From: Gimesia aquarii
GTDB taxonomy: Bacteria; Planctomycetota; Planctomycetia; Planctomycetales; Planctomycetaceae
Reading direction: 5' to 3'
Assembly (NCBI RefSeq): GCF_007748195.1
Contig: NZ_CP037920.1
Span: 3,411,501 to 3,475,500 of the forward strand
DNA: 64,000 nucleotides
Of the stretch, positions 8,731 through 18,390 are shown piece by piece. The position numbers and the translations under genes were made by a program. Position 1 is the first letter of the stretch; each line of letters begins with the position of its first letter. Below the pieces are notes generated by a model. It was not told where the DNA came from and searched no databases. It was given only the letters and a program-made list of their open reading frames with translations.

Positions 8731-9693
8731 TTATTCCGTTTCATATTGTGTTTTGGCGCGAAGTAGATGTGCCCGCATTCGTTCGCGGGCTAATTCCACA
8801 TCGCGATTTTGCAACACTCTGGCAATTGCCAGGTGTTCTTTCATCCCCTTTAATGATGTTTTGGGAGGCAATTCCTGGTAGACGCCAAATAACGCCATCT
8901 TCATGATTAAGGGATCAATTGTTTCCAGAAGAACAGAACTTTCAGAAAGTTCCAGCAGGGTCCGATGAAAGGTGTAATCGATCTGCCTTCGATCTGAATC
9001 GTTAAGATCGTCAAATTGTTCAATGATGCGTTTACAGTCCTTGACCAGATTTTCAAGTTCAAGATCGTTGGCTTTGATGATCACTCGATCAATGACCTCT
9101 GATTCCAGTAAGAGACGAAGCCGATAAATATCGACGATTTCCTCGGGAGTCGCATCAACAACCTGCCAGCCTCGTCTGGGAACGCGAATAAAAAGGCCCC
9201 GTGCACAAAGCCAGTCCAGTGCCTGACGAACTGTTCCAAGGCTGGCGTTGAGGTCATTGGAAATTTCTTGCGCACTTACGTTTTGCCCTAAAAGGAATTC
9301 ACCATTCAATAGCTTTTCAAAGATCCTACGGTAAGTGGCTTCTGTTTCTGTTTCTCGATTGAAGTCTGACGCGGATACATTTTCCGGATGTTTCGTTTTC
9401 GGTTGTTTAACAGCAGTGATACGACCATTGTCACTTGTCGTGACCCACCCCTCTTCAGCGAGAAGATTGATTGCCTGCCGCACAGTGGTGCGTGAAATAT
9501 TCAGCTCACGCGCAATCTTAAATGGAACAAGAGTGTCGCCGATGGCAATTTGATCGTGAAGAAGCTGAGAGAACAAATAGTTGTAGACGCGAGTTGTTAA
9601 CGGCCCACGATCCGGATTCGATAAGTCCTCGGATACTTCGGTCTCTGGTTCCTGCTTTCTGTCGGTCCAGTCAGATAGTTTCAGGCGGATCAT
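8731..9693 (-). CDS. GntR-family transcriptional regulator with two winged helices and an FCD ligand domain
   Basis: This 320-residue paralog of the regulator at 86-1003 has the same unusual order: winged helix one (about 32-95, NISRTTVRQAINLLAEEGW), winged helix two (about 114-180, SLGTVRQALDWLCARG then RVPRRGW), then an FCD domain (about 185-312) with TFHRTL and later His residues. It lies between the MFS transporter gene upstream and the catabolic enzymes downstream on the same strand, so it very likely regulates them in response to a small carboxylate. No clear Shine-Dalgarno precedes the ATG at 9693. Upstream DNA carries an 11-bp tandem repeat and an inverted repeat that may be operators. 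Confidence 0.88.
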   Translation of the reverse strand: MIRLKLSDWTDRKQEPETEVSEDLSNPDRGPLTTRVYNYLFSQLLHDQIAIGDTLVPFKIARELNISRTTVRQAINLLAEEGWVTTSDNGRITAVKQPKTKHPENVSASDFNRETETEATYRRIFEKLLNGEFLLGQNVSAQEISNDLNASLGTVRQALDWLCARGLFIRVPRRGWQVVDATPEEIVDIYRLRLLLESEVIDRVIIKANDLELENLVKDCKRIIEQFDDLNDSDRRQIDYTFHRTLLELSESSVLLETIDPLIMKMALFGVYQELPPKTSLKGMKEHLAIARVLQNRDVELARERMRAHLLRAKTQYETE

Positions 9694-9962
9694 GTAATTT
9701 TATCTTATTTTAGATTGAGATGAGATTGAGATGAGATTGTTGTGTTTTTATGCCATTGAACAATGGGATGAATCATAGGGATATTAAAAAGTAGTTGAAA
9801 ATTAGTTTTATTAAACTAGATGTAGTGTATTTAGTTTATAAAAAACACTTGTTGTGTCAACTGGTTTTATATGGTTTTTCAGTCTCTATTCTTTTTTACT
9901 TTCTGGTGACCCGTTGAAAGTGGTTGTTCAGACAAATTGTCCTCTGATTGCGAAAAAGTCAT
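9694..9962. promoter_or_regulatory. AT-rich control region upstream of the second GntR regulator
   Basis: Two and a half copies of the 11-bp repeat AGATTGAGATG occupy 9712-9739, about 20-46 nt from the regulator start. An inverted repeat, TAGTTT at 9803-9808 and AAACTA at 9813-9818 with a 4-nt spacer, lies further upstream. These are candidate operator sites for an autoregulating GntR protein. No ORF of interest is present. Confidence 0.4.
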
Positions 9963-11285
9963 CTAATCTGAGACACTTTGATTCGGATTAATGAAAGCCC
10001 AGCAGAGGGTTGCTGCCAGGTAGATTCCTGCAAATAAATAAAGAGTCAGATTCCAGTTAGGAGTATTCATTTCTTTAATGTATGTGAAGAGATTAGCGAC
10101 GACGATAGGTGACACATAAGTCCCCACACTGCCCAGCATGTTCCCGACCGCGATTACTACTGAAGTATGTTTGCCTCCCAGATCCATTGCAGTAACCCAT
10201 GTAGAAGGATTACCTACTCCGGAAAGAAACGTGCCACACGAAATGAGATAAACGGCGGAAAACGGTTCTGCCCAGGCTGCTCCCAGAATGCAGATGGCGC
10301 ATATCAGATGCGAGAAAACACCGACAAGTGATCGACTATAATATTTGTTACCAGTCCGACTATAGATCAGATCAATTAATTTTCCTCCTGTCAAAGTGCC
10401 CAGGACCACTCCTATTAATGGCAACATGGCAAGCAAGCCGGCTTCCTGAACAGAGACCCCACTGGAATTTTGCAAATAGGAAGGAAACCAGGTAATAAAA
10501 AAAGCATAACCAAAACCACGAAAAGCCAATTGCAAACAAAACAGCCAGATATTTCGATTGGAAATCATCTGATAGGTCAGAGTGCTTTTATTAGTATGTG
10601 CTTTTTCCTCGGTATCATTCTTTATAATTTTGTTTTGGTTCCCGATTAAATTGACTTCTTCAGAATTGGTATGTGGATGATCCTCAGGCTGGTCTCGAAA
10701 GAACAGGAAAAAAAATATCACCCAACAGAGTGAAAATATACTGAAGAGAATTAATGGAAATCGCCAGCCAAAAGGGACTACGAGAGAAGCGGTTAATCCC
10801 GTAGCAATAATACTGCCAACTGACATGAAGCTTCCCATGAGAGAGCTGGCGATGCCACGTTGGGATTCTGGTGCCCAGTTTTTGATCACTTGAGCAGTAC
10901 AGGGGACCATGCCTGCCTGAGCAAGACCCAGAATGAGCCGTGAGATCCAGATTAAACCAAACGAGTACGCTACTGCAGTCAAGAGATTTGCAAATGCGGC
11001 AAGCAGGTGTAAGAGCGGGAGCGCTATGCGGTTTCCGAGTTTTTGTCCTAACAATCCGCCTGGAATTTGAAACAAAAAGTAACCTGCAAAGAAGACTGCT
11101 AAAATACGGCCCATTTGCAGATCGTCAAACGACAAATCTTTTTTAATGGTACTGGCAAGTGGGGCAAGGCCGGCTCTAGGCAAGTATGCGAGAACAAACC
11201 CTAAACTTAATGCAGCCAAGACCATATAACGCGTGTGAGTTGAGGCTGATTTTGAAGTATTCTGGTTTTCAAAAAGCGGATTCAT
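9963..11285 (-). CDS. MFS transporter, anion:cation symporter type
   Basis: This 440-residue inner-membrane transporter has about 12 predicted helices in two halves with a hydrophilic central loop at about residues 200-235. The N-terminal half has LGFVLAYLPRAGLAPL and the loop motif GGLLGQKLGNRIALP, like ACS-family carriers for organic anions (glucarate, galactonate, hexuronates, 4-hydroxyphenylacetate). Its position upstream of an FCD regulator and the aldolase, enolase-superfamily and amidohydrolase genes supports import of the carboxylate that those enzymes degrade. The substrate is inferred from context only. The start is the ATG at 11285. Confidence 0.9.
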   Translation of the reverse strand: MNPLFENQNTSKSASTHTRYMVLAALSLGFVLAYLPRAGLAPLASTIKKDLSFDDLQMGRILAVFFAGYFLFQIPGGLLGQKLGNRIALPLLHLLAAFANLLTAVAYSFGLIWISRLILGLAQAGMVPCTAQVIKNWAPESQRGIASSLMGSFMSVGSIIATGLTASLVVPFGWRFPLILFSIFSLCWVIFFFLFFRDQPEDHPHTNSEEVNLIGNQNKIIKNDTEEKAHTNKSTLTYQMISNRNIWLFCLQLAFRGFGYAFFITWFPSYLQNSSGVSVQEAGLLAMLPLIGVVLGTLTGGKLIDLIYSRTGNKYYSRSLVGVFSHLICAICILGAAWAEPFSAVYLISCGTFLSGVGNPSTWVTAMDLGGKHTSVVIAVGNMLGSVGTYVSPIVVANLFTYIKEMNTPNWNLTLYLFAGIYLAATLCWAFINPNQSVSD

Positions 11286-11402
11286 CTACGATGATTCCTG
11301 CCTAAGATGATAGGAACAATATTTAGCCTCAGAATGAAACTCAATCAAAGAGACGAATTGAAATGATGTGCGTTAAATAACCATATTCATTGACAGTGAT
11401 GG

Positions 11403-12896
11403 TTACGTGATAATATCCAGAATTGGTTTTCCATAATCGATTTCCAGTCGTTTGCGACCGGGGATATCTAACCTATGTTGATCGAGTCCCAGTAAACGAT
11501 AGAGAGTTGCATGGATGTCTGTCACATAATGTGGTGATTCGACGGCATGAAAACCTAATTCATCTGTCGCGCCGTGTACGTGTCCCTGTTTAATTCCTGC
11601 ACCAGCGAACCAGACTGTGAAACCATGCGGGTGGTGGTCGCGACCACTGGGCATCTTCGTACTGCTACCACGCACTTCGACTGCGGGAGTACGACCAAAT
11701 TCGGTACAGAAGACAACAACAGTGTCATTCCACATTCCACGGCGTTTCAAATCTTTCAATAGTCCGGCGATTGGTTTATCAACGCGTTTACAGGAACGTT
11801 TATGATTCTCTTTCAACTTTTGATGGGAGTCCCATTCACCATATCCACTTAAATAGACCTGGGTGTAACGTACTCCGCGTTCTGCCAAGCGACGCGCAGC
11901 CAGCAGGCGACGCCCGTAAACTGCCGTTTCTTTGTCATCAATGCCATACAGACTTTGAGTCTCTTTGGTTTCTTCTGTCATATCGAGAACTTCAGGAACG
12001 GAAGATTGCATGCGGTATGCTAATTCATAGGAATTAATACGGGCACGCAGTTTTTCATCGCTGGGATATTCCACCGCAGAAAGCTGATTGAGTTCATTGA
12101 TAAACGCGTATTGGTTTGCCTGTTCCTGCTCTAAAATTGTTCTCGGCCTCGCACCAAATGGGAGCGGATTTTTAGGATCCAATGAAAGTTCCACGCCCAT
12201 GTATTTCGGACCGAGGTAGTTCGGATTGAAGTTTTCTTTCACTCGAGAGTCAGTATAAGAGCCCAAAAAGACATATTCAGGTAGATTTTTATTCAGACTA
12301 CCTAAGCCGTAGCTGAGCCAGGAGCCCACTACCGGTTGTTTTTGATCAAGTTTATGTCGACCATGATGAATCTGGAATTCGGCGGCATGATCGTTGTCTG
12401 TTGTGTACATCGATCGTACAAACGAGATATCGTCAACGCAGGTCGCGAGGTGTGGCCACCAGTCGGTGATTTCGATTCCCGACTCGCCATGCTTTTTAAA
12501 ACCCACTTGCATGGGCATGATCTTGGAATGTTCGCGTTTGACCATAACTACAGATCGTGCCCGTTCCCTATAACGCGGGTCTTTGAAAGGATCGGGATAA
12601 ATGGTATCGGAAAACGTTTTTCCACCGTACTTATTCAATTCCGGTTTAGGGTCAAATGTTTCCATCTGACTATAGCCACCGGAGAGAAAGACCCAAATGA
12701 CTGATTTTGCCTTTGGTGTAAAATGAGGGCCTTTTGTTGGGTCACTACTTTGCGTACCGGCAGCTTGTGTTAGATTCTCCTGGCCTAAGAGTGTGCTCAG
12801 TGCCATACCTGTTACGCCGAAGCCAAGATCTGCTAAAAAACTACGGCGATGAATCTGATTACATTGAGGGAAATTCGTGGTAGGGCGATATTTCAT
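11403..12896 (-). CDS. DUF1501 domain-containing protein, Tat-exported
   Basis: This 497-residue member of the DUF1501 family has a fold related to alkaline phosphatase and sulfatase. The N-terminus has the twin-arginine motif HRRSFLADLGFGVTGMALS, so export by Tat is expected. Family blocks visible are WVFLSGGYSQMETFDPKPEL, VKREHSKIMPMQ, the Asp-rich CTEFGRTPAVE and GRDHHPHGFTVW. The start at 12896 has AGGA 8 nt upstream. It follows the giant PSCyt1/DUF1549/DUF1553 gene by 45 nt on the minus strand. This pair is one of the commonest planctomycete gene pairs, and the two products probably work together outside the cytoplasmic membrane. The enzymatic function is unproven. Confidence 0.93.
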   Translation of the reverse strand: MKYRPTTNFPQCNQIHRRSFLADLGFGVTGMALSTLLGQENLTQAAGTQSSDPTKGPHFTPKAKSVIWVFLSGGYSQMETFDPKPELNKYGGKTFSDTIYPDPFKDPRYRERARSVVMVKREHSKIMPMQVGFKKHGESGIEITDWWPHLATCVDDISFVRSMYTTDNDHAAEFQIHHGRHKLDQKQPVVGSWLSYGLGSLNKNLPEYVFLGSYTDSRVKENFNPNYLGPKYMGVELSLDPKNPLPFGARPRTILEQEQANQYAFINELNQLSAVEYPSDEKLRARINSYELAYRMQSSVPEVLDMTEETKETQSLYGIDDKETAVYGRRLLAARRLAERGVRYTQVYLSGYGEWDSHQKLKENHKRSCKRVDKPIAGLLKDLKRRGMWNDTVVVFCTEFGRTPAVEVRGSSTKMPSGRDHHPHGFTVWFAGAGIKQGHVHGATDELGFHAVESPHYVTDIHATLYRLLGLDQHRLDIPGRKRLEIDYGKPILDIIT

Positions 12897-12941
12897 GAGA
12901 TCTATCCTGCTATGTTTGAACGCAGATGAATTCTAAATTTA

Positions 12942-15900
12942 TTATCGAATGGTGACAAAATCATTATGGCTGAATAATGCCTGGACGAAACTTTCTCTTG
13001 CTCGAACTTCTGGTTCTGTGGCTGGTTGACTAAAATCGTTCTTTATTGGTTTTTTCGTTTGAGAAGCTGGTTTTGTTTTCGCTTGTGAAAAGAGTTGTTC
13101 TTGACCAGAGAGGAATTTTGTTGCTGCGATTTGCTCTTTATCGCTGGCAGGTCGAGTGAGGATCAGCTCAAATGCGCTTTGTATAAAGGCCTGGTTTTTT
13201 TGCTCACGAGTTTTGTTCTGGTCAACAAGCTGTGACCATAACTGGTCCGCTATCTGTCGTCCTTTTTGAACAGAAAGTTGACTGTTTGTTAAGGCAAGTG
13301 CCTGTTGTGGCATGATGCTGCTTTTGCGTTCATAGCAGTCGGTGGCACTGGCTGCATCAAACAGTTCCAGGAATTCCATTTTTGCCTCGCCGTGATGAGA
13401 GTAGTAAATACTTCTACGGTTAGTTGTCAAACCTTGATTTTGTTCAAGCTCCTGCCCAAACATTTTCGGGTCTAAGTCTTTGGCAAGATAAAAAAGACTA
13501 TCGCGAATTACTTCCGCTTCCATGCGGCTCGTGGGGAATTTCCAGAGCAGGTGATTATCACGGTCTTTACTATGATTCACATGTTGTGGATCGACGCCTC
13601 GCGAACTACGCTGATAGGTTTTGCTGAGGACGATCTGACGGTGAAGATGTTTCATACTCCATTGGTGGTCCATCAATTCCACTGCTAGCCAATCAAGGAG
13701 TGCCGGATGTGTTGGTTTGGCTCCACTTCGGCCAAAATTATACACTGATTTTACAATCGGTTGTCCAAAGTGCCGCATCCAGATGTGATTGACGGCAACT
13801 CTTGCAGTTAACGGATTATTCCGATCGACAATCCACTGCGCGAGTGCTGTTCGTTTTCCGGTGCTTTGTTTGGGATACTGCGGACTTAACTTTGAATATG
13901 TTGTCGTTGTTTCCTTAACAGCATTTTGGGCAGTTTTCAGTTCTCCTTGAGATTGTGAAAGCTGTTTTTCAGCGGCTTGAATTTTCTTGGCACGTGCTTT
14001 GTTTTCTGATGGTAGCTGTTTTGCTTCCAGCAGAGCAAGCTTAGCTGATTTCAACTTAGACTCAGATCGACTCAGGTTTGCTTGACGTTCAGCCTGACTG
14101 GCAGCTTGTTCCAGCGCTTCAAAATTCTTTGTTTGATCAATATAGCGTGCTTTCGCGGCCTGGACGCGTGCAGCGTATTCCTGTTTGGCATCACGGGCAG
14201 ACCTCATTTTGAATTGGACCACGTCCCGTTTCAATTTTGCCAGATCACGTTTCTCAGTAGCAGCTTTGATCTCTTGTTGTAACTTTTGTTCTGCTTCTGT
14301 TAACGGTTTGTGTAACACGACCTGCGAAGTTGCCGGGGCACTACTGAACCGAGTCGCTTGCCAGTTTTCAATTCCAGGAATGTCTTCACCCTGGCGATAA
14401 TTGGGAAACTCAAAGTCAAAGCGCTGGATCTCTTCAGAGCCATTTTGCATGAAGACAATGTCGTCAAATTCGGCAACACTTCCAGGGTGGGCATCCAGGA
14501 AAATTCCTCGGTTTTTTGCACCAATGGGATTCCAACCATTCAAGGCAATTGGTTTATGATCGACGATGACTTTGGAATCGGCGATCTGAGTGATTGTCAG
14601 CTCGGCAATGTCTTTCTCAGGCTGTAGGAGAATATTAATTTGAAAATGTAATTTACCTGAATCCGTTTTGTAAGAACCGATTTCTGCTTTGCTGGTTGTT
14701 CCTGGTGCAAATGTGATAATCTTGCCAGCATGAAAGGCAACATACAAATTTGTTCTGCCTGCTGACAAATCATTCGATAATTGGAAATTCACTAAACTGT
14801 CAGATAGAATTTTGAGTTGAAATCGAACCAGTGTTTCTGTGTCAAATGATTTCCAACCCGACATTTCGTGTGAGAGCGTACGACGCCCCTGAGTCGCTTT
14901 CAGTCGGAGTGCCTGGCGATTGATTAAACGAGGTTGTTTTGAATTGGCTTGTGAAATTTCAGCTTTCTGTTTTACTGTCAGATTTAAAATCGTTTTTGCC
15001 AGTAATGCTTCCTGTTTTTTTAGCGATTGCTCCAAATGGGATTTCTGTTGTTCCCAGGCTTTCAGTGCGGCTTGATAGTCTGATTCTCTCTTTTGAGTCT
15101 CTTCTTTGATCACAAAGGGTTTCAGACCGGGGTACCAGGCAGTGACGGGAAGATCAACCTTACCAAACTGAAGTTGGTCACCCTTTAAAAACTTGATCGC
15201 CGCAGCTTCAGCAGGAGGTTTGTCTTTGACGAGATTCTGTTCGAGACCTCCGGTGTAAAATTTCGCTTTTGCATCCAGCTTTTTATCATAGATGCGGACC
15301 ATTCCGGTTCGGACTGGCCCATTTCTGACACCTAATTTATATTCAGGAAATTCGCCAGGATCGGCTTCACCGGGAACGCGATCATGTCTGAGGTCAATCG
15401 GTTCGAAAAATGAACGGAACGAGAAATATTCTTCCTGACCGATGGGGTCATATTTGTGGTCGTGACATTCACAGCAATTCATTGTGAGACCGAGAAACGC
15501 TTTGCTGGTATGTTCTACATTGTCTTTAAGCCACGTGTGGTAATTCCAGCGATAGAAATTCCGAACGATAAAACCGGTGGCGACTAGATTTTCCAAATCG
15601 TTGGGAGCAATCTCATCAGCGGCAAGCATTTCCATAACCATGCGATCATAGCCTTTGTCCTCATTGAGAGAACGGATGATCCAATCGCGCCAACGCCAGG
15701 TCAGCGAATAACTATTGGTCATATCTTTCGCACCTCGGCGTCCATACCAGTCGCTATACCGCCAGACATCCATCCAATGTCGTCCCCAACGTTCACCATA
15801 CTGTGGGCGTTTGAGTAAGTCTTCTACGACTCTCTGGTAGGCATTTGGACTGGAGTCGTTCAAAAACGCGTGCAGTTCCTCAGGAGTGGGAGGCAGGCCG

Positions 15901-16472
15901 ATTAAATCGAGATAGACTCTTCTGAGAAGTGTTGCTTTGTCTGTCTCGGGTTGGGGAATTAATCCCGCGCGTTCCTGTTGATAAGCAACAAATGCGTCAA
16001 TGGGATTAATTACTTTGGTCTGCACAGTGGGAATGGAGGGGCGTTTGATCTGTTGAAAAGCCCAATGATCAGCGGGGTCTGCTTCTGGCCGATCGTTATC
16101 AGGAAATTTTGCACCTTGTTCTATCCAGAGTTTGATTAAGTTCACTTCGTCTGGTTTTAATTTTCGCCCCTGACCTTGTGGAGGCATTTCGAAGTCAGCA
16201 TCATCCGTGAGGACTTGATAAAGCAGGCTTTCTTTCGAATTGCCTGCGACGAGAGCAGGGCCAATCTCTCCCCCTTTAAGCATGTGATTTCCGGAATCCA
16301 GCCTCAGGTTCGATTCTTGTTTCAGAGTTCCATGACATGCGAAGCAATGTGCTTGCAGTAATGGCTTGATTTGTGCTTTATAATCGACAACGTTAGGCGC
16401 TGTTTGTGCGTAAAGCGGAAGGCCCGTCAGTGAAATCCATCCAACCATCGTTTTGGCAAATTGCCACTTCAT
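12942..16472 (-). CDS. PSD1-type planctomycete cytochrome c (PSCyt1-DUF1549-DUF1553)
   Basis: This exported protein has 1,176 residues. A signal peptide is followed by a PSCyt1 heme domain with AHCFACHG (CxxCH) near the N-terminus. A DUF1549 domain with CCECHDHKYDPI, a second CxxCH, comes next. The central region contains a concanavalin-like segment flanked by two alanine/lysine/glutamine-rich coiled coils. A C-terminal DUF1553 domain (PQYPKQSTGKRTALAQW, NHIWMRHFGQ, PTHPALLDWLA) completes it. The start at 16472 has GAGGAG 7 nt upstream, which is better than the ATG at 16487. It forms a transcription unit with the downstream DUF1501 gene. A role in periplasmic redox steps of polymer breakdown has been suggested for such genes, but no substrate is evident here. 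Confidence 0.92.
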   Translation of the reverse strand: MKWQFAKTMVGWISLTGLPLYAQTAPNVVDYKAQIKPLLQAHCFACHGTLKQESNLRLDSGNHMLKGGEIGPALVAGNSKESLLYQVLTDDADFEMPPQGQGRKLKPDEVNLIKLWIEQGAKFPDNDRPEADPADHWAFQQIKRPSIPTVQTKVINPIDAFVAYQQERAGLIPQPETDKATLLRRVYLDLIGLPPTPEELHAFLNDSSPNAYQRVVEDLLKRPQYGERWGRHWMDVWRYSDWYGRRGAKDMTNSYSLTWRWRDWIIRSLNEDKGYDRMVMEMLAADEIAPNDLENLVATGFIVRNFYRWNYHTWLKDNVEHTSKAFLGLTMNCCECHDHKYDPIGQEEYFSFRSFFEPIDLRHDRVPGEADPGEFPEYKLGVRNGPVRTGMVRIYDKKLDAKAKFYTGGLEQNLVKDKPPAEAAAIKFLKGDQLQFGKVDLPVTAWYPGLKPFVIKEETQKRESDYQAALKAWEQQKSHLEQSLKKQEALLAKTILNLTVKQKAEISQANSKQPRLINRQALRLKATQGRRTLSHEMSGWKSFDTETLVRFQLKILSDSLVNFQLSNDLSAGRTNLYVAFHAGKIITFAPGTTSKAEIGSYKTDSGKLHFQINILLQPEKDIAELTITQIADSKVIVDHKPIALNGWNPIGAKNRGIFLDAHPGSVAEFDDIVFMQNGSEEIQRFDFEFPNYRQGEDIPGIENWQATRFSSAPATSQVVLHKPLTEAEQKLQQEIKAATEKRDLAKLKRDVVQFKMRSARDAKQEYAARVQAAKARYIDQTKNFEALEQAASQAERQANLSRSESKLKSAKLALLEAKQLPSENKARAKKIQAAEKQLSQSQGELKTAQNAVKETTTTYSKLSPQYPKQSTGKRTALAQWIVDRNNPLTARVAVNHIWMRHFGQPIVKSVYNFGRSGAKPTHPALLDWLAVELMDHQWSMKHLHRQIVLSKTYQRSSRGVDPQHVNHSKDRDNHLLWKFPTSRMEAEVIRDSLFYLAKDLDPKMFGQELEQNQGLTTNRRSIYYSHHGEAKMEFLELFDAASATDCYERKSSIMPQQALALTNSQLSVQKGRQIADQLWSQLVDQNKTREQKNQAFIQSAFELILTRPASDKEQIAATKFLSGQEQLFSQAKTKPASQTKKPIKNDFSQPATEPEVRARESFVQALFSHNDFVTIR

Positions 16473-16643
16473 AGGACAACTCCTCATCAATTTAAGATCA
16501 GGTTGTAGCGAGTGAGTGTCTTTTATTCACAACGTACATTTAATTACCAGGATCGTCAATAGGGAAGCCTTTGATTTCCCAAATCAGTAATAAGGTTTCC
16601 TTAAATATAAAACTCATTCGAATACGATCTGAATCGATAGCAC

Positions 16644-17990
16644 TTAGTTCGTATCTTTACGCACCAGTTTCCAGACATCTGATTCAAAGTTGTTGCCAGT
16701 CACCATCCATAAGCCATTGTCAAAAACAAACACACTGGCGGCGTGTCTGGGTTTCCATGGTGTATCGGGTAATTCGTACCAGTTCACTCCATCATCAGAA
16801 TACCAGACATCATTTCGATTTCCGCCTTTTCTGTTATAACCTTCCATGACCCACATCCGGCCATCAAAGACGGCCACATCATGATATTGGCGAGGATACC
16901 AGGGAGCCGCTTTAGTGTGTTGTTTCCAGTGGACGCCGTCAGCTGAACTCCAGACATCGTTATAGAAGTTCCGTGTGGGAGTGGTTGGCGTGTCATAAGT
17001 ACCGCCTCCCAGAATCCACATTCGATCTTTGAAAACGACATTGCCGCCAATCATTCCTCGTGCAGACCAATAGGGTTCTTTTGGTTCAATCTTGTTCCAA
17101 TGGATGCCATCTTTCGAATTCCAAATGTCGCGATAGAATACTTCTTTGGATGGACCGAATGCCGGCATCGTCTGGCCGCCGATAACCCAGATTTTATCTT
17201 TAAATGCCAATGTGTAATGCAAGGCACGGGGAGCCCAGGGAACATCTTTGGGACTCAGCCTGTGCCAGTTTTTTCCTTCTGATGAGTTCCAGACATCGTT
17301 TTGGTAGTGCCCCTGATTGACATCGCCTCCCACGATCCACATTTTATCTTGAAAGACGACATAACCAGCGGTATGTCTTCCTTCCCAGTCTTTGAACGGG
17401 TCGAACTGTTTGTCTATAAAGGTATTCTGCTTGATCAGATTCCAGTGCAGGCCATCGGATGATTTCCAGACTTCGTTGTTACAGATACGTGGGAAATACT
17501 TTTTATCGCCGGGATTCCAACCTCCCAGTAGCCAGAGTTTATTCTGGTACACCAATGCGCCAGCACCATCGCGAACGGCAAATGGGGCTTTCATCGTGAT
17601 GTTTTTCCAGGTGTAGCTGGGAACTTTACGAGATTTACTAATTGAGACATTAATTGTTGATGAGGCCTGATTACCAACAGCTTGCAGGCGTAGTAAACAG
17701 GATGCCGTTGGTGTATTGGGAACATTCCACAAACAACTCCCTTGTTTTATGGGGACCGATGCAATTTGTTTCCAGCTTATTCCGTTATCGCTTGAGCAGG
17801 CAAGATTGAGAATTGTTTCAGGAGCGATGTTTGTCTTGCTCCAGACGATCTGATGGATGCTTTCTGCTGCTAATGTCGCTTGATCTTTGGGAGACACGAT
17901 TTCGAGTTCGGCTCCGCTTAACCACTTGACATCAGCGAGCATAAGAAAACCAGCGACGACTATTACTGTACGATGAATCATTCTAGCCAT
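16644..17990 (-). CDS. Exported kelch-type beta-propeller protein
   Basis: This 448-residue secreted protein has an N-terminal signal peptide ending near LSGAE. A short Ig-like domain follows (about 28-125, ELEIVSPKDQATL to INVSIS), then a six-blade kelch/galactose-oxidase-like propeller. Repeated units read like WLLGGW, WIVGGD, WVIGGQ, WILGGG, WVMEGY and WMVTGN, each followed by a DVW-SSDG-WxxL segment. Such propellers bind ligands or proteins; no catalytic residues are identifiable. It is transcribed away from the SBBP-propeller gene and lies upstream of the PSD1 gene on the same strand with a 171-nt gap. The ATG at 17990 has only a weak ribosome site (GAAAGA). Confidence 0.85.
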   Translation of the reverse strand: MARMIHRTVIVVAGFLMLADVKWLSGAELEIVSPKDQATLAAESIHQIVWSKTNIAPETILNLACSSDNGISWKQIASVPIKQGSCLWNVPNTPTASCLLRLQAVGNQASSTINVSISKSRKVPSYTWKNITMKAPFAVRDGAGALVYQNKLWLLGGWNPGDKKYFPRICNNEVWKSSDGLHWNLIKQNTFIDKQFDPFKDWEGRHTAGYVVFQDKMWIVGGDVNQGHYQNDVWNSSEGKNWHRLSPKDVPWAPRALHYTLAFKDKIWVIGGQTMPAFGPSKEVFYRDIWNSKDGIHWNKIEPKEPYWSARGMIGGNVVFKDRMWILGGGTYDTPTTPTRNFYNDVWSSADGVHWKQHTKAAPWYPRQYHDVAVFDGRMWVMEGYNRKGGNRNDVWYSDDGVNWYELPDTPWKPRHAASVFVFDNGLWMVTGNNFESDVWKLVRKDTN

Positions 17991-18390
17991 GTTTTAATCT
18001 TTCATCAGATCGTGTTCAGGAGTGAAAGCGAACATAGGGGGGGGCGATGGTCTTACACAAAACATTCTGGTTTTCTGTGAGGATTTTTCTTATCGGCAAT
18101 TTAGTGTTTATTATCCACAATAAACACATTAAATGCATTCGTCAAGCAAAATTACAGTTGATTTTTAAATATGCTAAGAAATTGTTGCTGAGGTTTATTC
18201 ACATTCGACACCGTATCAACAACAAAACAAGTTGTGCTGATGAGCGATATCATGAGCCGTTGTGTCGTGTGCTCCTGAAAATATCAGTTCATTCTGTACC
18301 AGGATTCCTCTCTCATTGTGTAGACTGGGAAGAAACAACAGACAGAGTACCTCGTTAATCCTACCTTGATTTGAAACATGAAAGCCCGCC
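17991..18390. other. Divergent intergenic region
   Basis: This 400-bp region separates the kelch gene (minus) from the SBBP gene (plus), so it should hold both promoters. A run of eight G occurs at 18037-18044. A short reading frame of 103 codons (18047-18358) has no ribosome site and no recognisable product. I see no clear promoter pair or RNA. Confidence 0.4.

Noticed and set aside
11395..11421. TTGACA-N15-TATAAT-like sequence (TTGACA then TAATAT) on the plus strand.
   Set aside because: The spacing is short and it would drive antisense transcription into the DUF1501 gene; probably chance.
18047..18358. A 103-codon plus-strand frame in the divergent kelch/SBBP gap.
   Set aside because: No Shine-Dalgarno, no recognisable domain, and its composition looks non-coding.
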